A stretch of DNA of 64,000 nucleotides from Bacillota bacterium (GCA_023392615.1 JAEVYT010000030.1:248001-312000); one strand, 5' to 3'. Shown: positions 15,984 to 25,215, counted from the first letter of the stretch. Notes: a model not told the origin generated them from the letters alone. Program-made: numbers and translations.

Positions 15984-17174
15984 ATGATTCTTGAGGAAAA
16001 CAATTATAGTAGAACAGAACTTTTGAATAAAATCGTCTTAATAACAGGTGGCGGTGGTGGGATAGGTTTTGAGGCATCACGGGCATTTGCATACATGGGT
16101 GCCACGGTCATTATTGCAGAAATTGATTTACAAAAAGGACAGCAAGCACAAGATAGGATTAATATGGAGCATTATAATGGAAGAGCGGATTTTTATTCGA
16201 TCGACATTACAGATGAAAACCAAATTAACAAACTGTATGAGTATATAGAGAACAAATATAAGCAACTGGATGTTTTAATTAATAATGCTGCTGTTGTTCC
16301 TATGGGAGCTGTTGAAGCGGTTCCAATATCGGATTGGGATTTAAGTTATGCGGTAAATCTGAGAGCGCCTGTCCTTTTAGTTCAAAAATTTATTACCTCT
16401 TTGAGAAACACAGGTGGAATTATAGCGTTTGTGCCATCTGCCCCAAATCCATATATGTCTGCGTATGAAATATTCAAGACTGCACAGGTGGAATTATGTA
16501 ATACACTTTCGGAAGAAAATGTTGAAACCGAACTTATTACATACTCTATAGCACCTGGATTTGTAAAGACGGATACTGCGATTAAAGCAGTAGAAACGAT
16601 CTGTGCATCTATGGACATTACTTCTGAGGATTTTTTTGATGCACACAAGGAATATATTGTGGATGCCGAAATTGCGGGGGTAGGTTATGCGCTTTCTGTT
16701 GTAAATGCGAAACAGTATAACGGAAAAGAAATTATGTCCCATCAGGTCCTTATAGATAGTGGTCTTTTAAGTAACGATATCAATCCTTCGAATGGAACTT
16801 ATCTTAAAAAAGACTATGATAAATTATCTTCCCTATTTACAAGAATAGCAGATGTTTTCTTTGATCAATATCAAAATTGGCAAAAGAAAAAGTTGTTTCA
16901 GAAGCAATTCATTCTCTCGGATTTTAAAAAACAAATGGGTATCCCTGCTGATAGCTTCAACAATCAGCTAAAAGAGTTACGTGTTCATGTTGAAAATAAA
17001 GAATTGGAGGCACTTATTAAGTGTAAAGGGATGTTCATCAAGTGGCAAGCATTCTATGAGCATCAAATTAAATTACTTCAAGGGTATGAAAAAGATTCCG
17101 TTCAATTATCTAAGGATACTGCTTTATTAAATGAATGGATTGATATTCTACAAGATATAAATGAACTATTATAA
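15984..17174 (+). CDS. SDR-family oxidoreductase with extra C-terminal domain
   Basis: A 396-residue protein. Residues 1 to about 250 are a classical short-chain dehydrogenase: cofactor loop TGGGGGIG, the NNAAVVP strand, Ser in FVPSAP, and the active-site YEIFK (Tyr-x3-Lys). The remaining 145 residues are a Lys/Gln/Phe-rich helical extension (DQYQNWQKKKLFQKQFILSDFKKQMG) not normal for a 250-residue SDR. AGGGGG precedes the ATG. Its substrate is unknown; the TetR partner suggests response to a small organic compound. Confidence 0.83.
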   Translation: MILEENNYSRTELLNKIVLITGGGGGIGFEASRAFAYMGATVIIAEIDLQKGQQAQDRINMEHYNGRADFYSIDITDENQINKLYEYIENKYKQLDVLINNAAVVPMGAVEAVPISDWDLSYAVNLRAPVLLVQKFITSLRNTGGIIAFVPSAPNPYMSAYEIFKTAQVELCNTLSEENVETELITYSIAPGFVKTDTAIKAVETICASMDITSEDFFDAHKEYIVDAEIAGVGYALSVVNAKQYNGKEIMSHQVLIDSGLLSNDINPSNGTYLKKDYDKLSSLFTRIADVFFDQYQNWQKKKLFQKQFILSDFKKQMGIPADSFNNQLKELRVHVENKELEALIKCKGMFIKWQAFYEHQIKLLQGYEKDSVQLSKDTALLNEWIDILQDINELL

Positions 17175-17218
17175 GGAGGGTGAAGACTGCCGGATGCCTT
17201 TTAGCTTCTTCACACCTT
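17173..17218 (+). terminator. Hairpin overlapping the SDR stop codon
   Basis: GGTGAAGA pairs with TCTTCACACC and outer AAGG with CCTT. The T-run is absent, so efficiency is doubtful. Confidence 0.4.
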
Positions 17219-17260
17219 GAATAAATGAAAATAAAAATGATAACTATTTCTATCTTTTTG

Positions 17261-17289
17261 TTGTAATATTACCAAGATTATGGTATATA
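17261..17289 (+). promoter_or_regulatory. Possible rubredoxin promoter
   Basis: TTGTAA (17261-17266), a 17-base spacer and TATATA (17284-17289) lie about 45 bases before the rubredoxin start. Confidence 0.45.
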
Positions 17290-17332
17290 TATATTTATAA
17301 TACTAATACTTATATAACAGGAGGTAATCTTT

Positions 17333-17494
17333 ATGAAGAAGTATGAATGTATAGTATGTGGATATATTTATGATGAAGCTGAGGGTGATCCGGATGGTGG
17401 AATCGCACCTGGCACAAAGTGGGAAGATATCCCTGAAGATTGGGTTTGTCCTACCTGTGGAGTAAGTAAGGATGAATTCCAGGAAGTAGTATAA
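17333..17494 (+). CDS. Rubredoxin
   Basis: A 53-residue electron carrier. The two iron-binding motifs are CIVCGYIYD near residues 6-9 and CPTCGVSKDEF near residues 39-42. The Gly/Pro-rich core EGDPDGGIAPGTKWEDIPEDWVC is canonical. AGGAGG lies about seven bases before the ATG. In anaerobes it passes electrons to superoxide reductase, rubrerythrin or flavodiiron proteins, none of which is in this window. It has its own promoter-like sequence and terminator. Confidence 0.96.
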   Translation: MKKYECIVCGYIYDEAEGDPDGGIAPGTKWEDIPEDWVCPTCGVSKDEFQEVV

Positions 17495-17516
17495 ACTAAA
17501 TATGATAAGATGAAGT

Positions 17517-17575
17517 AGGGGCTGTAGCAATAATAATCTGAATGGATTGTTGTATTGCTACAGCTCCTAATTTTG
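17517..17575 (+). terminator. Rubredoxin terminator
   Basis: GGGGCTGTAGCAATA pairs with TATTGCTACAGCTCC, followed by TAATTTTG. The 5' arm is shared with hairpins at 3338 and 57743. The stretch from here to 17750 holds no other feature I can support. Confidence 0.78.
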
Positions 17576-17769
17576 TAGTGAACATGCCCGATGATTCATT
17601 TCGATATAATCCATTGACATAGTATGAATTAGGAATTATGATATTACTATTGTTTTGTGATAAGTATTAACAAATAATATTGATAGCAGTAAGAAGTCCA
17701 TAGCATATGAACATCAATTTAAATAATATATTTTTTAGTTAAGTCGCTATGCGACAGAATGGAGTAATT

Positions 17770-18891
17770 ATGATTTATCTGGATTATGCGGCAAATACTC
17801 CGGTAGACCCAGAAGTGTTAACATGTTTTGTGGAGGAGACAAATCGGTATATTGCTAATCCGAATTCGACTCATCCATTAGGGAAAGAAGCAAAAAATAG
17901 ATTTGACCATATAACGATAGAGATGTCAGCATTGCTAGGAGTAAAACCTACGGAGCTTATCTACACCTCAGGAGCTAGTGAAGCAAATAATTTGGCGATA
18001 AAGGGATTAGTACAGGCTCATAAGAATAACGGGAAGCACATTCTTTCCACATGTTTGGAACATCCTTCGGTCAGTGGAGCATTAACTTATTTGCAGACCC
18101 AGGGATATGAGATAGATTTGATTGATATCACAAAGGATGGTCTTGTAGATATGGAACATCTGAAAGAGCTACTCAGGCAGGATACCGTATTAGTATCGAT
18201 CTGTACTGTGGATAGCGAATTAGGTGTGAGACAACCCATTGAGGAAATTGGTAAGTTGTTAAGAGAATATCCGAATTGTTATTTTCATACAGATGCAACA
18301 CAGGCGATAGGAAAAGTGTCGGTCTCATTTGAATTTGTTGATTGTGTGACTTTTACCCCACATAAATTCTACGGTTTAAATGGAACAGGTGTATTAATAA
18401 AGAAGGAAGAAGTTGTGTTGGAACCAATCATCCATGGAGGGACAAGTACAACAATATATCGTAGTGGAACCCCTGCGCTTGGGATGGCTTCTTCTATATT
18501 AAAGGCACTGGAACTATCTTATCAGAATATAATTGATCGATATAATCATGTAAGGGAATTAAATGAACAATTAAGAAGTTTTTTTCGTACCTATAAAAAA
18601 GTGAGAATCAACAGCACCGATTATTCAACTCCATTTATACTGAATCTGAGTGTTCAAGGAGTGAAGGCAGGTGCGTTTCGAGAAGCCCTTGAAGAATACG
18701 GAATATGTGTGTCCATCAAATCTGCCTGTTCGGTAGCGGCATCTCCGTCCAGACCGGTTTACGCAGTATCAAAGGATAAGAAGAATGCGATGTGTTCTTG
18801 GAGAGTGAGTTTAAGCCATCTGACCACCAATGAGGAGTTGGATGCATTTATGGGAGCCTTCCATCAGTGTTATGAGAAACTGACGAAATAG
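17770..18891 (+). CDS. Cysteine desulfurase, NifS/IscS family
   Basis: A 373-residue PLP enzyme that removes sulfur from cysteine as a persulfide. The start reads MIYLDYAANTPVDPEVL. The PLP lysine is in FTPHKFYGLNGTG, and the catalytic Cys loop is SIKSACSVAASPS. The frame continues up to 17749, but GGAG just before 17770 and family alignment favour the shorter start. Two tRNA-modification genes follow, so its sulfur probably goes to tRNA thiolation by the next gene product. Confidence 0.9.
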   Translation: MIYLDYAANTPVDPEVLTCFVEETNRYIANPNSTHPLGKEAKNRFDHITIEMSALLGVKPTELIYTSGASEANNLAIKGLVQAHKNNGKHILSTCLEHPSVSGALTYLQTQGYEIDLIDITKDGLVDMEHLKELLRQDTVLVSICTVDSELGVRQPIEEIGKLLREYPNCYFHTDATQAIGKVSVSFEFVDCVTFTPHKFYGLNGTGVLIKKEEVVLEPIIHGGTSTTIYRSGTPALGMASSILKALELSYQNIIDRYNHVRELNEQLRSFFRTYKKVRINSTDYSTPFILNLSVQGVKAGAFREALEEYGICVSIKSACSVAASPSRPVYAVSKDKKNAMCSWRVSLSHLTTNEELDAFMGAFHQCYEKLTK

Positions 18892-18971
18892 TATTGCGAT
18901 ATGTATGTAACCAATAAGAAAAATAAGACCTACAACAATAAGAAAAATGATATTAGAAAGTGGTATATTAC

Positions 18972-19820
18972 ATGGAACGTTATCAGGAAATTGAAAGAAG
19001 TATTATAAAGAAATTTCGTAAACCTCTCTGGAAGAAATTTATTAATGGCGTAAATGAGTACCAATTAATTCAAGAGGGAGACAAAATTGCAGTTTGTATC
19101 TCAGGCGGTAAAGATTCAATGTTACTCGCAAAGCTGATGCAGGAGGTTCAACGTCATGGTAAGATGAAGTTTGAACTTGTATTTTTAGTTATGGATCCTG
19201 GTTACAATGAGATTAACCGACAAACCATCATTAATAATGCTAAAATATTGGATATTCCAATTACGATTTTTGAAACCCAAATTTTTGATATCGTAGCGGA
19301 AGTGGATGAATCCCCTTGTTATCTCTGTGCAAGAATGAGAAGAGGATATTTATACAAGAATGCGCAGGCATTGGGTTGTAACAAAATTGCACTGGGACAT
19401 CATTTTGATGATGTGATTGAAACAATATTAATGGGAATGCTATATGGAGGACAGATTCAGACGATGATGCCAAAGCTTCATAGTACAAATCATGCCGGTA
19501 TGCAGTTGATTCGTCCGATGTATCTGGTAAAAGAAGCGGATATTCTGGCATGGAAGCAGTATAATGATCTTCAGTTTATTCAATGCGCATGTCGTTTTAC
19601 CGAGAATTGTACCTTATGTGATAATGGTGGTGGCGGCTCCAAGCGTCAGGAGATGAAGGCGCTAATTAAAAAATTCAGACAGACTAATCCAAGCATCGAC
19701 AGTAACATATTCCGAAGTGTACACGATGTGAATTTGAGTACTATTATAGGGTACCATGATAAAGAAAAGGCTTATAATTTTCTAGATGATTATGATCAGA
19801 AGGGCGGAAAGATATGTTGA
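18972..19820 (+). CDS. TtcA/TtuA-family tRNA thiolation protein
   Basis: A 282-residue PP-loop ATPase. The ATP-binding motif is CISGGKDSMLLAKL. Cys pairs are present at CYLCARMRRGYLY and later in CACRFTENCTLC; in TtcA-type enzymes such Cys bind an iron-sulfur cluster or carry sulfur. GHHFDDVIETILMGMLYGG is the second family motif. It probably makes a 2-thio base in tRNA with sulfur from the desulfurase before it. A GTG at 18960 is possible, but the ATG at 18972 fits the family better. It overlaps the next gene by seven bases. Confidence 0.85.
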   Translation: MERYQEIERSIIKKFRKPLWKKFINGVNEYQLIQEGDKIAVCISGGKDSMLLAKLMQEVQRHGKMKFELVFLVMDPGYNEINRQTIINNAKILDIPITIFETQIFDIVAEVDESPCYLCARMRRGYLYKNAQALGCNKIALGHHFDDVIETILMGMLYGGQIQTMMPKLHSTNHAGMQLIRPMYLVKEADILAWKQYNDLQFIQCACRFTENCTLCDNGGGGSKRQEMKALIKKFRQTNPSIDSNIFRSVHDVNLSTIIGYHDKEKAYNFLDDYDQKGGKIC

Positions 19821-20572
19821 ATCAATTTTCAAGAACAGAGCTGATGTTTGGCAGGGAAGGAATGGAGAAGCTTGAGAATTCCAGAGTTGCGGTTTTTGGC
19901 ATCGGTGGTGTCGGCGGTTATACGGTAGAGGCATTAGCCAGAAGCGGGGTTGGCAGTTTTGATTTGATTGATGATGATAAGGTTTGCCTGACTAATATTA
20001 ATCGACAGATTATCGCAACCAGAAAAACCGTTGGAAAATATAAAGTAGAGGTTATGAAGGAGCGTATCCTTGAGATTAATCCAAATGCAAAAGTAAATAT
20101 ACATCAGTGCTTTTATTTGCCAAGTAATGCAGAAGAATTTGACTTTACACAATACGATTATATTGTAGATGCAATTGATACAGTATCTGCAAAGATTGAG
20201 ATGATTCTTCGAGCACAGGAAAAGAATGTGCCAATTATAAGTTGTATGGGAGCGGGAAATAAGCTGGATCCGACCAGATTTGAGATAACTGATATCTACA
20301 AAACTTCCATCTGTCCATTGGCAAAGGTAATGCGTAAAGAATTAAAGACGCGCGGTGTAAAGAAGCTTAAGGTTCTCTATTCGCAGGAACCCGCAAGAAA
20401 ACCGATAGAAGATATGGCTATCAGTTGCAGAAGTAATTGTATCTGCCCTCCCGGAGCGGAGAGAAAATGTACGGATCGTCGTCAGATACCGGGCAGTAAT
20501 GCATTTGTTCCATCAGTTGCAGGTTTGATTATCGCTGGCGAAGTAATCAAGGATCTAACAGGAATTAGATAA
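19814..20572 (+). CDS. tcdA: tRNA threonylcarbamoyladenosine dehydratase (TcdA/CsdL)
   Basis: A 252-residue ThiF/E1-like enzyme. The nucleotide loop is VFGIGGVGGYTVEAL, followed by LIDDDKVCLTNINRQI. SCRSNCICPPGAERKC holds several Cys. TcdA uses ATP to cyclise t6A to ct6A at tRNA position 37. Coupling to a cysteine desulfurase is known for the family (CsdA-CsdL), and here a NifS-like gene is two genes upstream, which supports the call. The start overlaps the previous gene by seven bases. Confidence 0.9.
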   Translation: MLNQFSRTELMFGREGMEKLENSRVAVFGIGGVGGYTVEALARSGVGSFDLIDDDKVCLTNINRQIIATRKTVGKYKVEVMKERILEINPNAKVNIHQCFYLPSNAEEFDFTQYDYIVDAIDTVSAKIEMILRAQEKNVPIISCMGAGNKLDPTRFEITDIYKTSICPLAKVMRKELKTRGVKKLKVLYSQEPARKPIEDMAISCRSNCICPPGAERKCTDRRQIPGSNAFVPSVAGLIIAGEVIKDLTGIR

Positions 20573-20651
20573 AAATATTTATTAAAGCATTATATTCATA
20601 AAAATTATTTTCGTATTATATACCAGAAAATGTAGAAAAAGTTAAAAAACA

Positions 20652-20730
20652 CCTTTCTAATTCACATTGCTTGTGATAAGCTAATGAGTTAACGAAGCAA
20701 GATGATAATTATATTATGTGAACAGAAAGG
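20652..20730 (+). promoter_or_regulatory. Leader hairpin that would mask the HD-gene ribosome-binding site
   Basis: CCTTTCT (20652-20658) pairs with AGAAAGG (20724-20730), the ribosome-binding site. TTCACAT (20661-20667) pairs with ATGTGAA (20716-20722). An inner TTGCTT/AAGCAA arm extends the stem. A possible promoter (TTCATA, 16 bases, TATATA at 20617-20622) lies upstream, so the hairpin would be transcribed. Confidence 0.45.
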
Positions 20731-20739
20731 ATGACGAAT

Positions 20740-21312
20740 ATGAGTAAGATACCAACCAGGGAAGAAGCATGGGATTTGTTGACTGAATTTAATAAGGATG
20801 AATTCCATCTTAAGCATGCAAGGGTAGTAGAAGGTGTTATGAAACACTTTGCCAAAGAACTTGGATATAATGAGGAAGAGGAATTCTGGGGTGTCGTTGG
20901 TTTGTTGCATGACCTTGATTTTGAGCAATATCCGGATGTTCACTGTATAAAGAGTCAGGAGATCTTTCGAGAACGTGGAATCGATGAGAGGATTAATCAT
21001 GCTACAGCAAGCCATGGATATGAATTAACGGTTGATGTCAAACCCGAGCATGAGATGGAGAAGGTGTTATACGCGGTAGATGAATTAACCGGTTTAATCG
21101 GAGCAGTTGCAATTATGCGTCCTTCAAAAAGTACAATGGATTTGGAATTAAGCTCAGTGAAAAAGAAATATAAAAATGTAAAGTTTGCTGCAGGCTGCTC
21201 GAGAGAGGTTATCGAGCGTGGTGCTCAGATGTTAGGCTGGGAGCTGGGAGATTTGATTCAAAAAACTATTATTGCGCTAAGAGAGGTTGAACAGACTACC
21301 GGTTTGGTCTAA
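20740..21312 (+). CDS. HD-domain phosphohydrolase family protein
   Basis: A 190-residue protein of the HDIG type. The metal-binding residues are the first His in HARVVEGVMKHFAKEL and the HD pair in GLLHDLDFEQYP, with further His in NHATASHGYE. Such proteins hydrolyse nucleotides or related phosphates; the substrate is unknown. The start at 20740 has AAAGGA nine bases before it; an ATG at 20731 overlaps that site. The ribosome-binding site is the 3' arm of a predicted leader hairpin. Confidence 0.85.
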   Translation: MSKIPTREEAWDLLTEFNKDEFHLKHARVVEGVMKHFAKELGYNEEEEFWGVVGLLHDLDFEQYPDVHCIKSQEIFRERGIDERINHATASHGYELTVDVKPEHEMEKVLYAVDELTGLIGAVAIMRPSKSTMDLELSSVKKKYKNVKFAAGCSREVIERGAQMLGWELGDLIQKTIIALREVEQTTGLV

Positions 21313-21379
21313 GTAACTCGCTACCATTTGCATGAAATACGTGGTGTATTATTAAATAGTTATAAACGGGGATGAGGAT

Positions 21380-22141
21380 ATGATTGGATTAGGTACATTG
21401 GTTAATGTGCTATTCATTTTAGCAGGAGCGGCTATTGGGCTTTTAATTGGGGACACACTGAATCAAAAATTTCAGGATACAATTATGAAGGCATTAGGTC
21501 TTGCCGTAATGTTTATAGGAATTAGCGGAGCGATGCAGGGGTTATTAACGGTCAAAGACGATGGGCTGGTTCCGGAGAATTGGATGTTAATGATTGCTTC
21601 CCTTGCTATCGGTTCTTTCCTTGGTGAATTGATTGATATCGAAGCCAGACTGGAACGGGTAGGAGAATGGATCAAACGTTCACTTAAGGTAAAAGGTAAT
21701 AAGGGACAGGATTTTGTAGAAGGATTCGTGAGCAGTTCTTTATTATATTGTATTGGAGCGATGGCAATTATAGGTGCTCTAAAGGATGGCTTAACGGGGG
21801 ATAGTTCGATTTTAATATCAAAGGGAGTAATTGACGGTATCGTATCAATCTTCATAGCGTCCACGCTCGGGATTGGCGTATTGTTTTCTGTTATTCCTTT
21901 AGCTATTTATCAGGGATCTATTACATTAGCAGCAAAATATGTGGAGCGTTTTTTAAATGATACGCTTATTTTGCAGATATCCTTTATCGGTTCTATTTTG
22001 ATTTTTGCAATTGGAATCAATATGATATTTGGGAAAAAGATAAAATGCGGTAATCTATTACCAGCAATATTAGTACCTATTTTGTATCAAATACTGAAAC
22101 CAATCATACAACACATAATTCGTCTTGTGGTTGGAATGTAA
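21380..22141 (+). CDS. DUF554 family membrane protein
   Basis: A 253-residue integral membrane protein with about seven hydrophobic segments. The start MIGLGTLVNVLFILAGAAIG and the region VEGFVSSSLLYCIGAMAIIGAL are typical of the DUF554/YqgA family, thought to be a transporter of unknown substrate. GGGGATGAGG precedes the ATG. A strong terminator follows. Confidence 0.88.
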   Translation: MIGLGTLVNVLFILAGAAIGLLIGDTLNQKFQDTIMKALGLAVMFIGISGAMQGLLTVKDDGLVPENWMLMIASLAIGSFLGELIDIEARLERVGEWIKRSLKVKGNKGQDFVEGFVSSSLLYCIGAMAIIGALKDGLTGDSSILISKGVIDGIVSIFIASTLGIGVLFSVIPLAIYQGSITLAAKYVERFLNDTLILQISFIGSILIFAIGINMIFGKKIKCGNLLPAILVPILYQILKPIIQHIIRLVVGM

Positions 22142-22210
22142 GAATCCTTGATAATTCATGGAATGGGAAGCACAATACTATACATAATGACAAAACAGTA
22201 TAATTATACA

Positions 22211-22254
22211 TAAAAGAGAAAGCCGGACGTATTATATGGCCTTCTCTTTTTTAT
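22211..22254 (+). terminator. Terminator after the DUF554 gene
   Basis: AAAAGAGAAaGCC pairs with GGCcTTCTCTTTT, with the run TTTTTT inside and after the right arm. Confidence 0.82.
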
Positions 22255-22364
22255 AAGCCAAATACGTGATTTTTAAGGGGTTGTAGCACTTTGGTTATTA
22301 CGAATATTAATAATATAAATCTTGATTTATTCATAGAATTAAGAAAAAAAGAATAAACTTAATA

Positions 22365-22393
22365 TTGACAATACAAGTATAATTGTATACAAT
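22365..22393 (+). promoter_or_regulatory. Promoter-proximal palindrome, candidate GntR operator
   Basis: TTGACA (22365-22370) is followed by TATACA (22386-22391), with a short 15-base spacer. The second hexamer lies in the perfect palindrome ATTGTATACAAT (22382-22393). This fits operators of FCD-type GntR regulators, and one is encoded downstream at 25216. The link is inference. Confidence 0.5.
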
Positions 22394-22431
22394 AAAACAA
22401 AATTTATTGAAAAAGTTGGGAGACCGTAAAA

Positions 22432-23829
22432 ATGGATGAAAGAAAAGTACACATAAACCCACACAATAATTTACTTGAATTAGAAGAACCCATATATAAT
22501 CTTGTTGACGTAGAACAACCGAATACTTTTCGCAATTTATTTCCATACAATGAGATACCTAAAATTGCTTTCAATGACCGAATCGTTCCTCATAATTTAC
22601 CGGATGAAATATATATAACAGATACAACCTTTCGTGATGGACAGCAGTCCAGAGCTCCCTATACCACGGAACAAATTGTTCATATCTATGATTGCTTACA
22701 CCGATTGGGAGGTTCTAAAGGTATTATTCGCCAGAGTGAATTTTTCCTTTATAGTAAGAAAGATAGGGATGCTGTGTACCGTTGTATGGAGAAGGGGTAC
22801 GAGTTCCCTGAGATAACCTCATGGATTAGAGCAAGTAAGAAGGATTTTGAGTTGGTAAAAGAACTTGGAATGAAGGAAACCGGAATTTTAGTAAGCTGCT
22901 CTGATTATCATATCTTCTATAAGATGAAGATGACCAGAAGAGAGGCAATGAATCATTATTTAAGCGTGGTTCGAGAGTGTCTTGAAACCGGAATATCGGC
23001 AAGATGTCATCTTGAAGATATCACACGATCTGACATTCATGGTTTTGTAATTCCGTTTTGCCATGAATTGATGAAGTTAAGTAAAGAATATAATATTCCG
23101 GTTAAAATCAGAGCATGTGATACGATGGGATACGGTGTAAACTTTGCCGGTGCAGTGATTCCTCGTTCTGTACAGGGGATCATTTATGGTATCATGACTC
23201 ATGCAGGAGTTCCGTCTAAGTCGCTTGAATGGCATGGCCATAATGACTTCTACAAAGCAGTAACAAATTCCACAACAGCATGGCTATATGGTGCTGGTGC
23301 GGTTAATTGTTCCTTATTCGGTATCGGCGAAAGAACCGGGAACACCCCACTCGAGGCTATGGTATTCGAATATGCACAATTAAAGGGTACATTGGATGGT
23401 ATGGATACGACAGTAATCACAGAGCTGGCGGAATATTTTGAGAAGGAAATCGGATATCGTGTGCCTTCCCGTACTCCATTTGTCGGAAAGAACTTTAACG
23501 TAACACGTGCGGGTATTCATGCTGATGGTTTATTAAAGAATGAAGAAATCTATAATATCTTTGATACAGAGAAGTTCCTGAATAGACCGGTACTGGTTGC
23601 GGTATCGAATACCTCCGGTTTGGCTGGTATCGCTCATTGGATTAATACCTTCTTTAAATTAAAAGGTGATAAGGCAATTGATAAAGCGCATCCAATCGTA
23701 ATTAAAATCAAGGAATGGGTTGATGAGGAATATGAAACCGGTCGTGTTACCGTAATCACGGATGAAGAGCTTATCAGTCTGATCAATACATATGAGAGGG
23801 AATTAGGCATTAATCTTGCGGGACGTTAA
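22432..23829 (+). CDS. Re-citrate synthase-like enzyme (HMGL/isopropylmalate synthase fold)
   Basis: A 465-residue aldol-condensing enzyme. The active-site motif is ITDTTFRDGQQSRAPYT, and the metal His pair lies in EWHGHNDFYKAV. The family usually condenses acetyl-CoA with a 2-oxo acid. A long N-terminal extension and the very short region after the barrel (no LeuA-type regulatory domain) separate it from 2-isopropylmalate synthase. An isocitrate dehydrogenase gene follows at once. In anaerobes with this pairing the gene is often the Re-face citrate synthase first proved in Clostridium kluyveri. Homocitrate synthase is the main alternative. GGGAG precedes the ATG. Confidence 0.72.
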   Translation: MDERKVHINPHNNLLELEEPIYNLVDVEQPNTFRNLFPYNEIPKIAFNDRIVPHNLPDEIYITDTTFRDGQQSRAPYTTEQIVHIYDCLHRLGGSKGIIRQSEFFLYSKKDRDAVYRCMEKGYEFPEITSWIRASKKDFELVKELGMKETGILVSCSDYHIFYKMKMTRREAMNHYLSVVRECLETGISARCHLEDITRSDIHGFVIPFCHELMKLSKEYNIPVKIRACDTMGYGVNFAGAVIPRSVQGIIYGIMTHAGVPSKSLEWHGHNDFYKAVTNSTTAWLYGAGAVNCSLFGIGERTGNTPLEAMVFEYAQLKGTLDGMDTTVITELAEYFEKEIGYRVPSRTPFVGKNFNVTRAGIHADGLLKNEEIYNIFDTEKFLNRPVLVAVSNTSGLAGIAHWINTFFKLKGDKAIDKAHPIVIKIKEWVDEEYETGRVTVITDEELISLINTYERELGINLAGR

Positions 23830-23892
23830 GAAATACTGTAAAAGAATTGACATTACTATGAAAACATTTTACAATTCTATTGAATGTAAGCA

Positions 23893-23921
23893 TAAGATGA
23901 GTTGGCTTGCCAATTCATCTT
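23893..23921 (+). other. Hairpin between the synthase and dehydrogenase genes
   Basis: AAGATGA-TTGG pairs with CCAA-TCATCTT across a four-base loop. There is no T-run; it may modulate or process the shared transcript. Confidence 0.4.
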
Positions 23922-23968
23922 GTGTTGCGATATATGGCAAAAAATAATTGAAAGGTAAGGGTGCAACT

Positions 23969-25138
23969 ATGACAACTGCAGATAAAATTGAAGCAGCAAA
24001 AGAGAGATTCGGACAATTATTAGAAGCTCAGTTAAAGAGAGTGGAGGAAATGAAAGCACAGGGTGATTTTGTTGACTATCAGGCTCTTGATCAGATTAAA
24101 ATCGGTGTATGTGGCGGTGATGGTATAGGGCCTGCAATTACAGCACAATCTCAAAGAGTATTGGAATACCTTTTACAAGATGATATTAAATCCGGCAAAG
24201 TCGTATTTAACGTAATCGATGGATTGACAATAGAGCGCAGAGCAGAGGAGAATGCAGCAATTCCTCCTGCCGTATTGGATGAGATTAAAACATGTGATGT
24301 AATATTAAAAGGACCTACAACAACTCCTAGAAAAGGCGATCCATGGCCGAATGTGGAGAGTGCAAATGTAGCGATGAGAAAGGAACTGGATTTATTTGCA
24401 AATGTAAGACCAGTTCGAATTCCAGAACAAGGCATTGATTGGACCTTCTACCGTGAGAACACTGAGGGGGCTTATGCAGTAGGTAGCAAGGGCGTTCATG
24501 TGACAGAAGATTTAGGTGTAGACTTTACAATTGCAACAACTCAGGGTACTGAGAGAATTATTAGAGCAGCATTTGAATTTGCAAAAGCAAATGGAAAAAC
24601 CAGAGTAACAGCAGTTACTAAGGCTAACATTATAAAAACTACCGATGGTAAGTTCTTGGATATCTTCCGTGACATTGCAACAGAGTATCCGGATATCGAA
24701 GCAGATGACTGGTATATCGATATCATGACAGCTAAGCTTGTAGATGAGAAGAGAAGAAAAGACTTCCAGGTAGTAGTTCTTCCAAATCTTTATGGTGATA
24801 TCATTACAGATGAGGCAGCGGAATTCCAGGGTGGTGTAGGTACCGCCGGCAGCGCTAATATCGGTAAAAAATATGCAATGTTTGAAGCGATTCATGGTTC
24901 CGCACCTCGAATGGTACAGGAAGGCAGAGATATCTACGCAGATCCTTGCAGTATGATCCGCGCAGGTGCAATGTTACTTGCACACATCGGTTATACTAAG
25001 GAAGCTGATAAGCTTTACCGTGCACTGGACATCTGTACTGTTACAGAGAGAAAGGTATTTACAACCGGTAGAGATACCGGATCAACCGGTGCAGCATTTG
25101 CTGACTATTTAATGGAAACAATTGAAAAGATGGACTAA
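23969..25138 (+). CDS. icd: Isocitrate dehydrogenase, IMDH-like type
   Basis: A 389-residue beta-decarboxylating dehydrogenase that turns isocitrate into 2-oxoglutarate. Substrate residues are in NVESANVAMRKELDLFANVRPVR, followed by the FYRENTEGAYAVG loop. Metal Asp are in NLYGDIITDEAAEFQGG, and the cofactor loop is EAIHGSAPRMV. An NAD-type enzyme is likely but not certain. The frame extends to 23948, but AAGGGTG before 23969 fits better. Together with the preceding gene it gives two of the three steps to 2-oxoglutarate; aconitase is not in the window. Confidence 0.9.
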   Translation: MTTADKIEAAKERFGQLLEAQLKRVEEMKAQGDFVDYQALDQIKIGVCGGDGIGPAITAQSQRVLEYLLQDDIKSGKVVFNVIDGLTIERRAEENAAIPPAVLDEIKTCDVILKGPTTTPRKGDPWPNVESANVAMRKELDLFANVRPVRIPEQGIDWTFYRENTEGAYAVGSKGVHVTEDLGVDFTIATTQGTERIIRAAFEFAKANGKTRVTAVTKANIIKTTDGKFLDIFRDIATEYPDIEADDWYIDIMTAKLVDEKRRKDFQVVVLPNLYGDIITDEAAEFQGGVGTAGSANIGKKYAMFEAIHGSAPRMVQEGRDIYADPCSMIRAGAMLLAHIGYTKEADKLYRALDICTVTERKVFTTGRDTGSTGAAFADYLMETIEKMD

Positions 25139-25215
25139 TGAAATAAGACGGTTCAAATTTTCATATGATATAGTTATAATCAATTAACATTCCTTATGTA
25201 CAAGGAGGGAATCTC

